Part shown: piece by piece, positions 16,567 through 24,038 of the stretch | Layout of the letters: every line of letters begins with the position of its first letter | Position numbering within the stretch: position 1 is the first letter of the stretch | DNA from: REEB95 sp035632395 | GTDB taxonomy: Bacteria; Pseudomonadota; Alphaproteobacteria; ATCC43930; CGMCC-115725 | Assembly (NCBI GenBank): GCA_035632395.1 | Contig: DASQGX010000005.1 | Location: forward strand, 1-24,970 | Reading direction: 5' to 3' | Length of the DNA stretch: 24,970 nt | Translations under genes and position numbers: made by a program | The notes under the pieces: model-generated | What the model saw: the letters and a program-made list of their open reading frames with translations, nothing else | Database searches by the model: none | Told to the model about the DNA's origin: nothing

Positions 16567-17850
16567 CTATACAGAGGCGTATGGCATCCCGAGGCGCGCT
16601 GACAGCGCTTCGGCCGCCGCCGGCAAGAACGCTTTCGCATCCGGTAAGATCACCGCCGCCGATCTCACATGGTGGTGCGCCGGGTCGACGCCCGGCGGTG
16701 CAGTCCCCTGTTCGGTAAGCGCCTTGACCGCCGTGAGCAGGCGATTGCGGGCCATGATGATGCCGTTGTCTGTCGAGACAAGGTTTTCGCGGCTGCGGTC
16801 GACGATCGGTCCCATGCTCTCCTGCAGGCTGGCATCTTGCATGGCGATACCTTCAACGCCGCTGAAGCTGCGGCCGGCTTTCTGCGCCGCGCGATCCATC
16901 AAATAGTCGTTGTCCTTATTGGCCCGCGGCCGGTAGGTGCCGGGCAAGTATTTGACGTGGACGCCGTGGCCGTCGCGCATCGCCGCGACCTCGGCCTTGG
17001 CAAGCGCACGCGTCGGGTGATAGTCGAAGCTCCACGCCCAGCAATTCTCGTCGTCGATCGGGATCCAGAAGTGGCCGTGCACCGGGTAATCGGAACGCGG
17101 CGGCACGATGGTGACGCACGGCATGACCCACGGCGTGATGCGCCAGTACCAATTGCCGTTTTCCGCCTTGCGCCGCGCGCCGATGAACAATCCGCCTGGC
17201 GCGGTGACGACCTCGAAATGCGGCTCGGCATCGTCGAGGTTGTATTGGTTGGCCCTGGCTCCCTTGAACAGCGGGTCGGTGTTGAGCGTGGCGCGGTGCA
17301 GGAACGACACGTGACTCGAATCAATGCCGCCTTCGAGCGCCTGCAACCAATTGCATTCCTGTAGACGTTTCGAAATGAAGCGCTGTTCGGATGCTACCAG
17401 CGCGAACTCATACTCGGGCAGTGGCGGTTGCTTCTCTGCAGGTCCCATGTAGGTCCACAGGATGCCGCCGCGCGCGATCAGCGGATACGCGGTCAACTTG
17501 ATGCGCTTGCAGAACCCGCTCTCAGGCTCGGATGGCACCTCGACGCATTGCCCGGTGACGTCGTATTTCCAGCCATGATAGGCGCAGCGGATGCCGCCCG
17601 CCTCGTTGCGCCCGAACCACAGCGATGCGCGGCGATGTGCGCAGAACTCGTCAATCAGGCTGAGACGCCCGCCGCTGTCACGCAGCGCCAGCAATCGCTC
17701 GCCGAGCAGCTGGATGCGCACCGGCGGGCAATCGTTTTCCGACAGCTCCTCCTCGAGCAACGCCGGCAGCCAATAGCTGCGGAACATCAGACCCATCGCG
17801 GTGCCGGGACCGGTGCGCGTCAGGAGCTCGTTCTGTTCGCGCTTCAGCAT
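16567..17850 (-). CDS. Rieske non-heme iron oxygenase, alpha subunit
   Basis: The catalytic subunit of an aromatic-ring or related oxygenase that uses a Rieske 2Fe-2S cluster and a mononuclear iron. The cluster ligands are Cys70/His72 (FCAHR) and Cys89/His92 (CAYHGW). The mononuclear site is in EGGIDSSHVSFLH with His180 and His185. At 427 residues and with this EGGIDSSH motif it resembles phthalate 4,5-dioxygenase-type oxygenases, which also perform O-demethylation. No beta subunit, ferredoxin or reductase gene is next to it, so electrons must come from proteins encoded elsewhere. An SDR reads towards it on the same strand, 30 bases upstream, and is probably co-transcribed; this fits a dioxygenase-dehydrogenase pair. 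Substrate unknown. Confidence 0.93.
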   Translation of the reverse strand: MLKREQNELLTRTGPGTAMGLMFRSYWLPALLEEELSENDCPPVRIQLLGERLLALRDSGGRLSLIDEFCAHRRASLWFGRNEAGGIRCAYHGWKYDVTGQCVEVPSEPESGFCKRIKLTAYPLIARGGILWTYMGPAEKQPPLPEYEFALVASEQRFISKRLQECNWLQALEGGIDSSHVSFLHRATLNTDPLFKGARANQYNLDDAEPHFEVVTAPGGLFIGARRKAENGNWYWRITPWVMPCVTIVPPRSDYPVHGHFWIPIDDENCWAWSFDYHPTRALAKAEVAAMRDGHGVHVKYLPGTYRPRANKDNDYLMDRAAQKAGRSFSGVEGIAMQDASLQESMGPIVDRSRENLVSTDNGIIMARNRLLTAVKALTEQGTAPPGVDPAHHHVRSAAVILPDAKAFLPAAAEALSARLGMPYASV

Positions 17851-17880
17851 GGCGGCATCATAGCGCCCGCCGGACGTGGC

Positions 17881-18573
17881 TCAAAACGTCTCGCGCCAAG
17901 GCCGCAGTTCGATCTCCCAGCTCCACGCGCTGCGGGGCTGCCGGTGCAGTTGCAGGTAGGTCTGCGCAATGGCGTCAGGATCGAGCATGCCGTCCTCGCC
18001 AAGTGCGGGGGCGCGCGGATGGCCGTCGCGGTCGATGGCGCCGTCGATCACGATGTGGCCGACATGGATATTCTGCGGTTGCAGCTCGCGGGCGAGGGCC
18101 TGGGCGAGGCCGCGCAGCGCGAATTTTCCCATGGCGAAGGGTGCCGACCTCGGGTAGCCCTTGACGCTGGCTGAGGCGCCGGTGAAGAGCAGCGTGCCGC
18201 CGCCCTTTTTCAGCATCGCGCGCGCCGCCTCTTGCGCCACCAGGAAGCCGCCATAAGCGAGGCTCATGAGCGACTGGTGTACGGCTGCGGTGTCGACCTC
18301 GGTGATACTGCCGCGCACCGCACGCCCGGCGTTGTAGACCACGAGGTCGGGCGCGCCGAGGTCGGCCTCGACCCGTTCGAACAGCGCCGCGACGTCATCC
18401 GGCTTGGTCGCGTCGCACGCATAGGCGCGGGCGCCGGTTTCGGCGCACAATGGTTCGAGCTTCCGGATATCGCGCGCCGCGAGGGTGACGCGCATGCCTT
18501 CCTTGGCAAAGAGCCGGGCGAGGGCGGCGCTCAGGCCGCTGCCGGCGCCGACGATGAGGGCGATCTCCGGCAT
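17881..18573 (-). CDS. Atypical SDR family oxidoreductase (Tyr to Phe)
   Basis: A 230-residue short-chain dehydrogenase-like protein. The cofactor motif reads GAGSGLS at residues 9-15, close to but not the full GxxxGxG, and NAG follows at 81-83. A Ser is placed at 134-136, but the usual catalytic Tyr of YxxxK is a Phe here (Phe146, Lys150, in SAPFAMGK). From memory, a subgroup of SDRs with the C-terminal HIVIDGAI and ELRPW motifs carries this change, so it may be a family trait and not a mutation. Such proteins may bind NAD(P) yet not work by standard proton transfer. It lies just upstream of the Rieske oxygenase and 25 bases after the MucR-like protein gene, so all three may share a transcript. 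Function not predictable. Confidence 0.85.
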   Translation of the reverse strand: MPEIALIVGAGSGLSAALARLFAKEGMRVTLAARDIRKLEPLCAETGARAYACDATKPDDVAALFERVEADLGAPDLVVYNAGRAVRGSITEVDTAAVHQSLMSLAYGGFLVAQEAARAMLKKGGGTLLFTGASASVKGYPRSAPFAMGKFALRGLAQALARELQPQNIHVGHIVIDGAIDRDGHPRAPALGEDGMLDPDAIAQTYLQLHRQPRSAWSWEIELRPWRETF

Positions 18574-18598
18574 GCGTGTCCCGCCGCGCCGCCGGTGT

Positions 18599-19321
18599 TC
18601 AATCGCGCCGGTCGGGCAGCAGCGCCTCGGCGGCGTCGCGCGCGGCGGCGCGCTTCAGCGCCTCGCGCTTCAGTTCGACCATCACCGGCTTCTGCTGGCG
18701 GGCGCGCACCATGCCGGGATTGATGTGCGTCGCCGGTCCGGCGGAAAGCAGGCGGAACCCGACAAGCTGCGGCGCGTCGGCCGTGCCGCCGAGCTCGGCC
18801 TCGACTTCCTGGCCCTTGAACAAGCGGGTGATGTTGCCGCGCTCGAGTAGCGGCGGCTCGAACGGCAGATCGCCGCTGACGCCTTGCAGGCGCAGCGCGC
18901 CGCGGCGGGTCTGCGGATCGAACCAGCGGACGACGCCGCGGGTCAGGCGCTCGCGGCTGGGCGGCGGCGCCAGCGGCGCAACCTCGACCGGCTCTTTCTC
19001 TTTGACCTCGGCACGGCGCAGCAGCGTCGGCGTCGGCGTCGGCGTCAGCGCGGGCGCCGATTTCGCCTCCACCGGCGCGACCGTCACCGGCTCGGCGGCG
19101 GCGCGCGGCTTGCGGCCGTGGCGCTTGGGAGCGGGATTGTCCAAGACGGGCGCCGCCTGGCCGTTTTGCGGCGTGGCTGCCGGCGCCGGACGTGTGCCGT
19201 CGAGACCGGCCAGCGTGCGATGCACGGCATCGATCAATTGCGGAATTTCCTGTTGCGCTATCGGCCGCTCCGCCAGGAGCTTGGCGATCATGCGCGCGGT
19301 ATTCGCCGTCGCAGAAGACAT
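18599..19321 (-). CDS. MucR-like N-terminus fused to degenerate cold-shock domain
   Basis: A 240-residue protein in three parts. Residues 8-40 (ending EIPQLIDAVHRTLAGL) resemble the N-terminal oligomerisation region of MucR/Ros regulators, but the zinc finger that should follow is absent. Residues 41-125 are a Pro/Ala-rich, probably disordered linker, including a TPTPTPT run coded by a GTCGGC hexamer repeat at 19026-19049. Residues 127-192 fit a cold-shock domain by pattern: GVVRWFDPQTRRG, then FEPPLL and LFKGQEVEAEL. Its RNA-contact motifs are altered (RRGALRL for KGYGFI, LPFEPP for VFVHIS), so classical nucleic-acid stacking residues are missing. A basic helical tail ends the protein. The start at 19321 has AGGGGA well placed. 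A role in nucleoid or RNA regulation is inference. Confidence 0.75.
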   Translation of the reverse strand: MSSATANTARMIAKLLAERPIAQQEIPQLIDAVHRTLAGLDGTRPAPAATPQNGQAAPVLDNPAPKRHGRKPRAAAEPVTVAPVEAKSAPALTPTPTPTLLRRAEVKEKEPVEVAPLAPPPSRERLTRGVVRWFDPQTRRGALRLQGVSGDLPFEPPLLERGNITRLFKGQEVEAELGGTADAPQLVGFRLLSAGPATHINPGMVRARQQKPVMVELKREALKRAAARDAAEALLPDRRD

Positions 19322-19711
19322 CTTGGTCCCCTGTGTTCACCGATTGACTGGAACGGCCGCCGGATGACGACGGCGCGGGAAGAATGGACAGGAACGGCGG
19401 TGTTGATGGAATGCAGCCGCCGTCCGGGCAGGCAATCTCTCATAGCATGCCGCCGATGTTTGGCAAACGATAGTTGAGCCGCGAAGCGCGCCACGGTGGA
19501 TAATTTGTCGGGGAGAAGTGATGCCGCGATGATACGTGGCACGCACCGGTTGCGTGGTGATCATGCTGTGTCTTGGCCGTTTCGGCGATCCATGCGTGTG
19601 CCGCGCAGCAGCCAGCGACTCGCGGGTTTGACAGTGGCTGCCCCGAATGTTACCAGCGCCTCAGCGGCGCCTTGTTTCGGCCGGCGGCCGCCAGGAGGAA
19701 TTTCCAGTTCC
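19322..19711. other. 390-base divergent intergenic region
   Basis: Two possible + strand promoters can be seen: TTGAGC (19474-19479) with GATAAT (19499-19504) at 19 bases, and TTGACA (19628-19633) with TACCAG (19651-19656) at 17 bases. After the first comes a good ribosome-binding site and a three-codon frame (19521-19532), then an in-frame ATG at 19529 that could extend the downstream hydrolase by 61 residues. No conserved-looking protein was found here. Confidence 0.4.
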
Positions 19712-20530
19712 ATGCCGCGGGTTTCAGTCGGCGACTGCCATCTGTATTACGAGCGCGCCGGCGGCGGCTACCCGGTGGTGTTCATCACCGGCCTTAGCGG
19801 CCACGCCGATTATTGGCGTCAGCAGGTTCCGGTTTTTGAAAAATCCTTCGACGTGGTGACATTTGATCACCGCGGCGTCGGCCAGAGCGATCACAGCCGC
19901 ATCTCCTATACGGTCGATCGGCTCGCGGCGGACGTCATCGGCTTGCTCGACGCGCTCGGCATCGCGCGGGCGCATATCGTCGGCCATTCGACCGGCGGCG
20001 CTATCGCGCAGATTCTCGGCATTGAACATCCGCAGCGCGTCGCCAGCTTGGTCATTTGCGCAAGCTGGCCGAAGGCCGACGCCTATTTCCGTCGCCTGTT
20101 CGCCCTCCGCAAGGAGATCCTGCAAAAGCTCGGCCCCGCCAGTTACGTCCAGGCGAATTCGCTTTTCCTCTATCCGTCGTACTACATCGCCGAGAACAAC
20201 GAGAAGCTCCGCCAATACGAGGCTCAACACCTCGCGACATTCTCGGCGCCCGAGATCGTCATGAGCCGCATCGACGCGATCCTGGCGTTCGACCGCACGG
20301 CCGATCTCGGCCGCATCCGCACGCCGACGCTCGTGATCGCCGCCCAGGACGACGTCGTCACGCCGGCCTATTTCTCCGAGCAGCTCGCCCGCGCCATTCC
20401 CGGCGCCGAGGCCAAGTTCCTGCCGCAAGGCGGTCACTCGTTTCCGCACACCATGGCGCGCGAGTTCAACCACGCCGTGCTGCCGTTCCTTGCCGCGCAC
20501 ACGCCGGTCGAAGCACGCCGGACCGCCTAG
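19712..20530 (+). CDS. Alpha/beta hydrolase
   Basis: A 272-residue alpha/beta-fold hydrolase with a complete catalytic triad: nucleophile Ser93 in GHSTGG, acid Asp213 or Asp214 in AAQDDVVTP, and His242 in GGHSFP. The sequence FDHRGVGQSD after the second strand is typical of the group that contains 3-oxoadipate enol-lactonases and RutD-like aminoacrylate hydrolases, so a small ester, lactone or amide substrate is likely. I chose the ATG at 19712 because the fold starts there and AGGAGG lies upstream, though 13 bases away is longer than usual; the frame is open further up to ATG 19529. No signal peptide is seen. It is followed by the EAL-domain gene 193 bases away, which has its own ribosome-binding site. 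Confidence 0.9.
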   Translation: MPRVSVGDCHLYYERAGGGYPVVFITGLSGHADYWRQQVPVFEKSFDVVTFDHRGVGQSDHSRISYTVDRLAADVIGLLDALGIARAHIVGHSTGGAIAQILGIEHPQRVASLVICASWPKADAYFRRLFALRKEILQKLGPASYVQANSLFLYPSYYIAENNEKLRQYEAQHLATFSAPEIVMSRIDAILAFDRTADLGRIRTPTLVIAAQDDVVTPAYFSEQLARAIPGAEAKFLPQGGHSFPHTMAREFNHAVLPFLAAHTPVEARRTA

Positions 20531-20723
20531 GCCGGGCGCCGCGATTCGCGGCCTCGTATGTCACAAAAACCGGACACAACGGTGTTCGATCTGTACACCG
20601 GACGCCGCTGGCGCGGTACGCTATGCTTGTGAGCCGCGGCTTTCATGGATTGTTAAAAGTTGTGTCGAATTCCGGACGTAAATCGTTCTTTCAGAATTCG
20701 GACCGACTATAGGAGCGCGCGGT
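20531..20723 (+). promoter_or_regulatory. Upstream region of the EAL gene with direct repeats
   Basis: This gap turns AT-rich at about 20640-20710, unlike its surroundings. It contains GAATTCCGGAC (20667-20677) and GAATTCGGAC (20694-20703), near-identical direct repeats starting 27 bases apart, immediately before the AGGAG ribosome-binding site (20711-20715). They could be regulator-binding sites. No certain -35/-10 pair was identified. Confidence 0.4.
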
Positions 20724-22442
20724 ATGCCACGCCGCGACCCGAGACCCGAAGTACGTATGACGGAAAAACCGCGCAAGGCTGACGAAGACACGGTGCTCGC
20801 CGCACTCGCTGCTGCGGGCGACGTCGCCTACATATGGGACGCCGTCGGCGACCGCTTCACGTGGCACGGCGCGATCGACGGCCTGACGCTGTCGATGGTG
20901 CCGACCGGCAAGGCGCTGACCAAGCGCATCCATTCCGACGATCTGCCGCTGCGCGATCAGCGTCTCGCCGCGCACGTCGCGCGCGGCGGCGAACTCGATT
21001 GCGAATACCGCATCCGCCTCGACAACGGCGATTACGCCTGGGTGCACGACCGCGGCACGGCGACCGCGCTCAACGGCAAGCTCAAGCGCGTCACCGGCGT
21101 GCTCCGCCTCGTCACCTCGCGCAAGGCGGTCGAGCAGCGCCTCGAGCAGCTGGCGCACTACGACGAGCTCACCGGCCACTTCAACAAGAAGCGCCTGCGC
21201 GAGGCGCTCGACCAGATCATCGCCGGCAGCCTGCGCTCGGGCAGTCCCGGCGCCTATCTCGCGGTCGGCATCGACAAGCTCGGCACCATCAACGACGCCT
21301 ACGGCTACAAGGCCGCCGACAGCGTCATCATCGAAGTCGGCCAGCGGCTCGACCGCTGCCTGCGCGTCAGCGACGTCGTCGGCCGCGTCGGCGGCGACCG
21401 CTTCGGCATCGTCCTCGCCGATTGCGCCGAGCAGAACGTTGCCGTCGCCGCCGAGAAGATTCTCTCCGCCGTCAGCCAGGTGCCGATCGACACCGTCGCC
21501 GGCCCGGTTTACGCCACCGTCTCCATCGGCTCGGCCGCGTTTCCAGAGCAGGCCAAGACCTCGCACGACACCATGGCGCTTGCCGAGACCGCGCTCGCCG
21601 AGGCGAAGCGCGCCGGCCGCGACTGTTTCGTGCCTTATCGCATGAGCGAGGAGCAGCGCCGCCGCCACCGTCACGGCCTGGCGCTGGGCGAGCGCGTGCA
21701 GCGCGCGCTCAAGGAGAACCGCCTGGTCTTCGCCTACCAGCCGGTGGTTTCGGCCGAGACCGGCGAGGTCGATTTCAGCGAATGCCTGCTGCGCATGGTC
21801 GCCGAGGACGGCAAGATCGTGCCCGCCGGCGATTTCGTCGCCGCGATCGAGCAGCTCGGCTTCATCCGCCTGATCGACCGCTACGTCCTCGACAAGGCGG
21901 TGCAGGAAGTCGCCGAGCATCCGGGCGTCACGTTGGGATTCAACATCTCGGGCCTCACCGCGACCGACCGCTCGTGGCTGCGCGCCATCACCTCGATCCT
22001 CAAGAACCGGCCGAACGTCGCCAATCGCCTGGTGGTCGAGATCACCGAAACCGCCGCGCTGCACGACATCGCCGAAAGCGCGCGCTTCGTGCATACGCTC
22101 AGGGATCTTGGCTGCCGCGTCGCGCTCGACGACTTCGGCGCCGGCTTCACCTCGCTCCGCCACCTGCAGCAGCTCGACGTCGACACCGTCAAGATCGACG
22201 GCTCGTTCGTTCGCAACCTTGCGACCAACGCCGAGAACCAGGTCTTCCTGAGGCACTTGGTTGGTCTGGCCAAGGGCCTCAACCTGACGGTCGTCGCCGA
22301 GTGGGTGGAGAACGCCGCGGAAGCCGACATCCTGCGCAACGAAGGCGTCGAATTCCTCCAGGGTTACTTCTTCGGCGCGCCGACGCTTGAGAAGCCGTGG
22401 CTGCGCTCCGGCCGCGCCCACGCCGCCGGCATCGCCTCCTGA
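20724..22442 (+). CDS. PAS-GGDEF-EAL protein, likely c-di-GMP phosphodiesterase
   Basis: A 572-residue cytoplasmic protein of c-di-GMP signalling. An N-terminal PAS-like domain (about 25-130) ends in CEYRIRLDNGDYAWVHD. The GGDEF domain (about 140-305) is degenerate: the motif is GGDRF at 223-227 and the first acidic metal ligand of the DxD strand is Gly182, so cyclase activity is unlikely; the inhibitory site R214-x-x-D217 remains. The EAL domain (about 320-560) keeps its catalytic set: Glu353 (ECLLR), Asn408, Glu439, Asp469/Asp470 (LDDFGAG), Lys490 (KIDGSF) and VVAEWVEN. Hence it probably degrades c-di-GMP, with the GGDEF part sensing GTP or c-di-GMP. No membrane span is seen. AGGAG lies eight bases before the ATG. 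Codon use is very GC-rich, giving long mirror frames that are not genes. Confidence 0.93.
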   Translation: MPRRDPRPEVRMTEKPRKADEDTVLAALAAAGDVAYIWDAVGDRFTWHGAIDGLTLSMVPTGKALTKRIHSDDLPLRDQRLAAHVARGGELDCEYRIRLDNGDYAWVHDRGTATALNGKLKRVTGVLRLVTSRKAVEQRLEQLAHYDELTGHFNKKRLREALDQIIAGSLRSGSPGAYLAVGIDKLGTINDAYGYKAADSVIIEVGQRLDRCLRVSDVVGRVGGDRFGIVLADCAEQNVAVAAEKILSAVSQVPIDTVAGPVYATVSIGSAAFPEQAKTSHDTMALAETALAEAKRAGRDCFVPYRMSEEQRRRHRHGLALGERVQRALKENRLVFAYQPVVSAETGEVDFSECLLRMVAEDGKIVPAGDFVAAIEQLGFIRLIDRYVLDKAVQEVAEHPGVTLGFNISGLTATDRSWLRAITSILKNRPNVANRLVVEITETAALHDIAESARFVHTLRDLGCRVALDDFGAGFTSLRHLQQLDVDTVKIDGSFVRNLATNAENQVFLRHLVGLAKGLNLTVVAEWVENAAEADILRNEGVEFLQGYFFGAPTLEKPWLRSGRAHAAGIAS

Positions 22443-22473
22443 AATCGGACCGCGGCTCCGCCGCGGAAAATTC

Positions 22474-22543
22474 TCACCACGAAGACGCAAAGGCCACGGA
22501 GAGGAAATTCTCTTCCTCCGTGTTCTCCGTGTCTCGGTGGTGA
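22474..22543. repeat. Long palindromic repeat, type A, copy 1
   Basis: A 70-base imperfect palindrome between convergent genes. Its arms are TCACCA (22474-22479) and TGGTGA (22538-22543); inside, CACGGAGAGGAA mirrors TTCCTCCGTG. The same sequence recurs at 23869-23926. Transcribed, it would fold into one long hairpin. Just before it, CCGCGG-CTCCG-CCGCGG (22450-22466) forms a further small hairpin after the EAL stop codon. Confidence 0.75.
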
Positions 22544-22557
22544 AAGATTTTCCTTTT

Positions 22558-22634
22558 CGTCATGCCCGGACTTGTTCCGGGCATCCACGTCTTTCCTGAA
22601 AACGTGAATGGCCGGGTCAAGCCCGGCCATGACG
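22558..22634. repeat. REP-like palindromic repeat, type B, copy 1
   Basis: A 77-base element bounded by CGTCATG (22558-22564) and CATGACG (22628-22634). It holds two perfect 9-bp hairpins: ATGCCCGGA/TCCGGGCAT (22562-22584) and ATGGCCGGG/CCCGGCCAT (22608-22630), with a small CACGT/ACGTG stem between. It lies between the convergent EAL and phaR genes, a usual place for REP elements, and recurs at 24265-24338 with a half copy at 23929-23951. Confidence 0.85.
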
Positions 22635-22660
22635 GCAATTCTTCCGATAGGCGAGGGGCG

Positions 22661-23302
22661 TCAGCCCTTCGGCTTGCTGATCTGCTCGATCTGGCGCTGG
22701 AGCGCGTTGATGCGCTCCTTGAGGTCGGCCATCGCCGCGTCCTTGTCCTTTTCGGGCGGCTTCTCGCCCGCGCCCTGGCCCTGGCCCGCGCCGGTGCCGC
22801 CGGCGAAGGGCGGCGTGAACATCTTCATCGTCTGCTCGAACAGCGCCATGTTCTGCTTGCCCATCTCTTCGATCTGGCCGAACGGGAACATGCCGCCGAA
22901 CGCGTCCTGGAGCGATTTGCGCATCTGCTCCTGGTTGCGGCCGAACGCTGCCATCACATGCTCGAGATACCGCGGCACCAGCCACTGCATGCTGTCGCCG
23001 TAAAGCCCGATAAGCTGGCGCAGGAAACTCGTCGGCAGCAAATTCTGCCCGACCTTCTGCTCTTCCTCGACGATGATCTGGGTCAGGACCGGGCGCGTGA
23101 TGTCCTCGCCGGTCTTGGCGTCGTAGACGACGAACTCGCCGCCGTCCTTCACCATCTTGGAAAGATCGTCGAGCGTGACGTAGCTGCTGGTCGCCGTGTT
23201 GTAGAGCCGCCGATTGGCGTATTTCTTGATGACGACCGGTGCGCTGTCCCCGCCGCCGTGTGCGCCGGCGGGGCCTCCCGCGTGGGCGGTATCCGCTGCC
23301 AT
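22661..23302 (-). CDS. phaR: Polyhydroxyalkanoate synthesis repressor PhaR
   Basis: A DNA-binding repressor that also binds PHA granules and so links granule amount to phasin and PHA gene expression. Of its 213 residues, about 22-75 form the PHB/PHA accumulation regulator DNA-binding domain (IKKYANRRLYNTATSSYVTL...DAKTGEDITRPVLTQII), and 78-110 carry QNLLPTSFLRQLIGLYGDSMQ, the second conserved block. A Gly/Gln-rich linker and a C-terminal heptad region (LKERINALQRQIEQI) follow, suited to oligomerisation. The ATG at 23302 precedes the conserved domain; the frame is open to 23404 but that extension is not family-like. The presence of a PHA-synthase-like gene 1.3 kb away supports the call. Confidence 0.95.
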   Translation of the reverse strand: MAADTAHAGGPAGAHGGGDSAPVVIKKYANRRLYNTATSSYVTLDDLSKMVKDGGEFVVYDAKTGEDITRPVLTQIIVEEEQKVGQNLLPTSFLRQLIGLYGDSMQWLVPRYLEHVMAAFGRNQEQMRKSLQDAFGGMFPFGQIEEMGKQNMALFEQTMKMFTPPFAGGTGAGQGQGAGEKPPEKDKDAAMADLKERINALQRQIEQISKPKG

Positions 23303-23501
23303 GGACGGAGCATACAGGCCGCCATGCCGCGCTGCAACAAACCACCGTTCCAAATTGGGAATTGGGCCCTGCTGCAGCCGGAGCCGGCATGCCCTCAACC
23401 GCAAGGATTGCCTCGTATGTTACAGCCCGTCGCGCTATCATTTGACCGCGTTCCGCGTCCTACAGTCGCCTGCATCGAACCGGGCGGGTCGGGAGTTGCC
23501 G

Positions 23502-23660
23502 ATGACGACTTGGAACAGCGACCGCTGGGTCATCCAGCGGAATATCGATGAATATACGAAAAAGATCGCAAGCGAGCCGGATGATGTCCGCCGGCAGCAG
23601 TTGGTGCGCTTGCTCGAAATCGAACGGCAGAATCTGCAGTCGTTGACCCGCCGCGCCTGA
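23502..23660 (+). CDS. Small conserved-looking protein, 52 residues
   Basis: A short soluble, strongly helical and charged protein (starts MTTWNSDRWVIQRNIDEY, then a segment rich in Arg, Gln, Glu and Leu). I do not know its function. The ATG at 23502 is preceded by GGGAG at the ideal distance of six bases, and the amphipathic helix spacing looks selected, so the gene is probably real. It is divergent from phaR and therefore shares its control region of about 200 bases. Its position beside phaR suggests a link to PHA metabolism, but that is a guess. A T-run after the stop (23694-23699) may be part of a terminator, though its hairpin is poor. Confidence 0.65.
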   Translation: MTTWNSDRWVIQRNIDEYTKKIASEPDDVRRQQLVRLLEIERQNLQSLTRRA

Positions 23661-23780
23661 CGCCGCGCTTTCTCCCCGGTCAATTTCATCGTCATTTTTT
23701 CTTCCCTCGCCCGCGAAGCGGGACCGGCGCTCGGCTCCGCCTCGCATCCGTTTTTTTTGGCGCCGCCGTGCGGCGGATCG

Positions 23781-23827
23781 CCCCCTCCCATTCCCTCCCC
23801 CTCGAGGGCGGAGGGTTAGGGAGGGGG
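23781..23827. repeat. C-run/G-run palindrome
   Basis: CCCCCTCCC (23781-23789) is the exact inverted copy of GGGAGGGGG (23819-23827); inside, CCCTCC mirrors GGAGGG around CCCTCGAGGG. Similar CCCTCCC...GGGAGGG palindromes are familiar as dispersed intergenic repeats in alphaproteobacteria. Only one copy is seen here. Confidence 0.7.
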
Positions 23828-23868
23828 TGAATGTCGCCGTCGCACTCGCTCGCTCGGCAACGGTGCCC

Positions 23869-23926
23869 TTCACGCAGACACAAAGGACACGGAGAATTCC
23901 CCTTCCTCCGTGTCTCCGTGGTGAAC
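23869..23926. repeat. Long palindromic repeat, type A, copy 2
   Basis: It shares with 22474-22543 the blocks GCAGACACAAAGGACACGGA (left arm) and TTCCTCCGTGT, CTCCGTGGTGAA (right arm), but is 12 bases shorter in the middle. As at the first copy, a type B element follows directly on the right. A short remnant of the right arm, GTGTCTCCGCGGTGG, also precedes the type B copy at 24265. Confidence 0.75.
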
Positions 23927-23928
23927 GC

Positions 23929-23951
23929 CATGGTCAAGCCCGGCCATGACG
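23929..23951. repeat. REP-like repeat, type B, right half only
   Basis: CATGGTCAAGCCCGGCCATGACG matches the right-hand end of the complete element at 22558-22634. The left hairpin is missing, and the break falls exactly at the right edge of the type A copy, as if a type A/B junction had been deleted or inserted. Confidence 0.7.
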
Positions 23952-24038
23952 GCGCCGCGGACGCGTCACCGCGCGGCGGCTGGCGCCGGGTCCCGCGCAT
24001 CGCTAAGCTGAAAAATCGGGTCGCCTTCGGGGGTTGCC

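Larger units (their letters stand above)
23661..24038. other. Repeat-filled intergenic region
   Basis: This 378-base stretch has no protein-like frame. It holds a small CCCGC-GAA-GCGGG hairpin (23710-23722), an eight-T run (23751-23758), a palindrome rich in C and G runs (23781-23827), type A copy 2 (23869-23926) and a type B half copy (23929-23951). Confidence 0.7.

Noticed and set aside
19529..19711. 61-residue N-terminal extension of the alpha/beta hydrolase
   Set aside because: Arg/Ser-rich, not a signal peptide, and the hydrolase fold begins at 19712; kept only as an alternative start.
20834..22390. 518-residue frame overlapping the EAL gene on the same strand
   Set aside because: Extremely Arg- and His-rich with no motif; a by-product of GC-rich third positions.
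20691..22490. 599-residue open frame on the - strand opposite the EAL gene
   Set aside because: It mirrors the codon pattern of the very GC-rich EAL gene, is dominated by Ala, Asp, Glu, Val and Gly, and shows no family motif.
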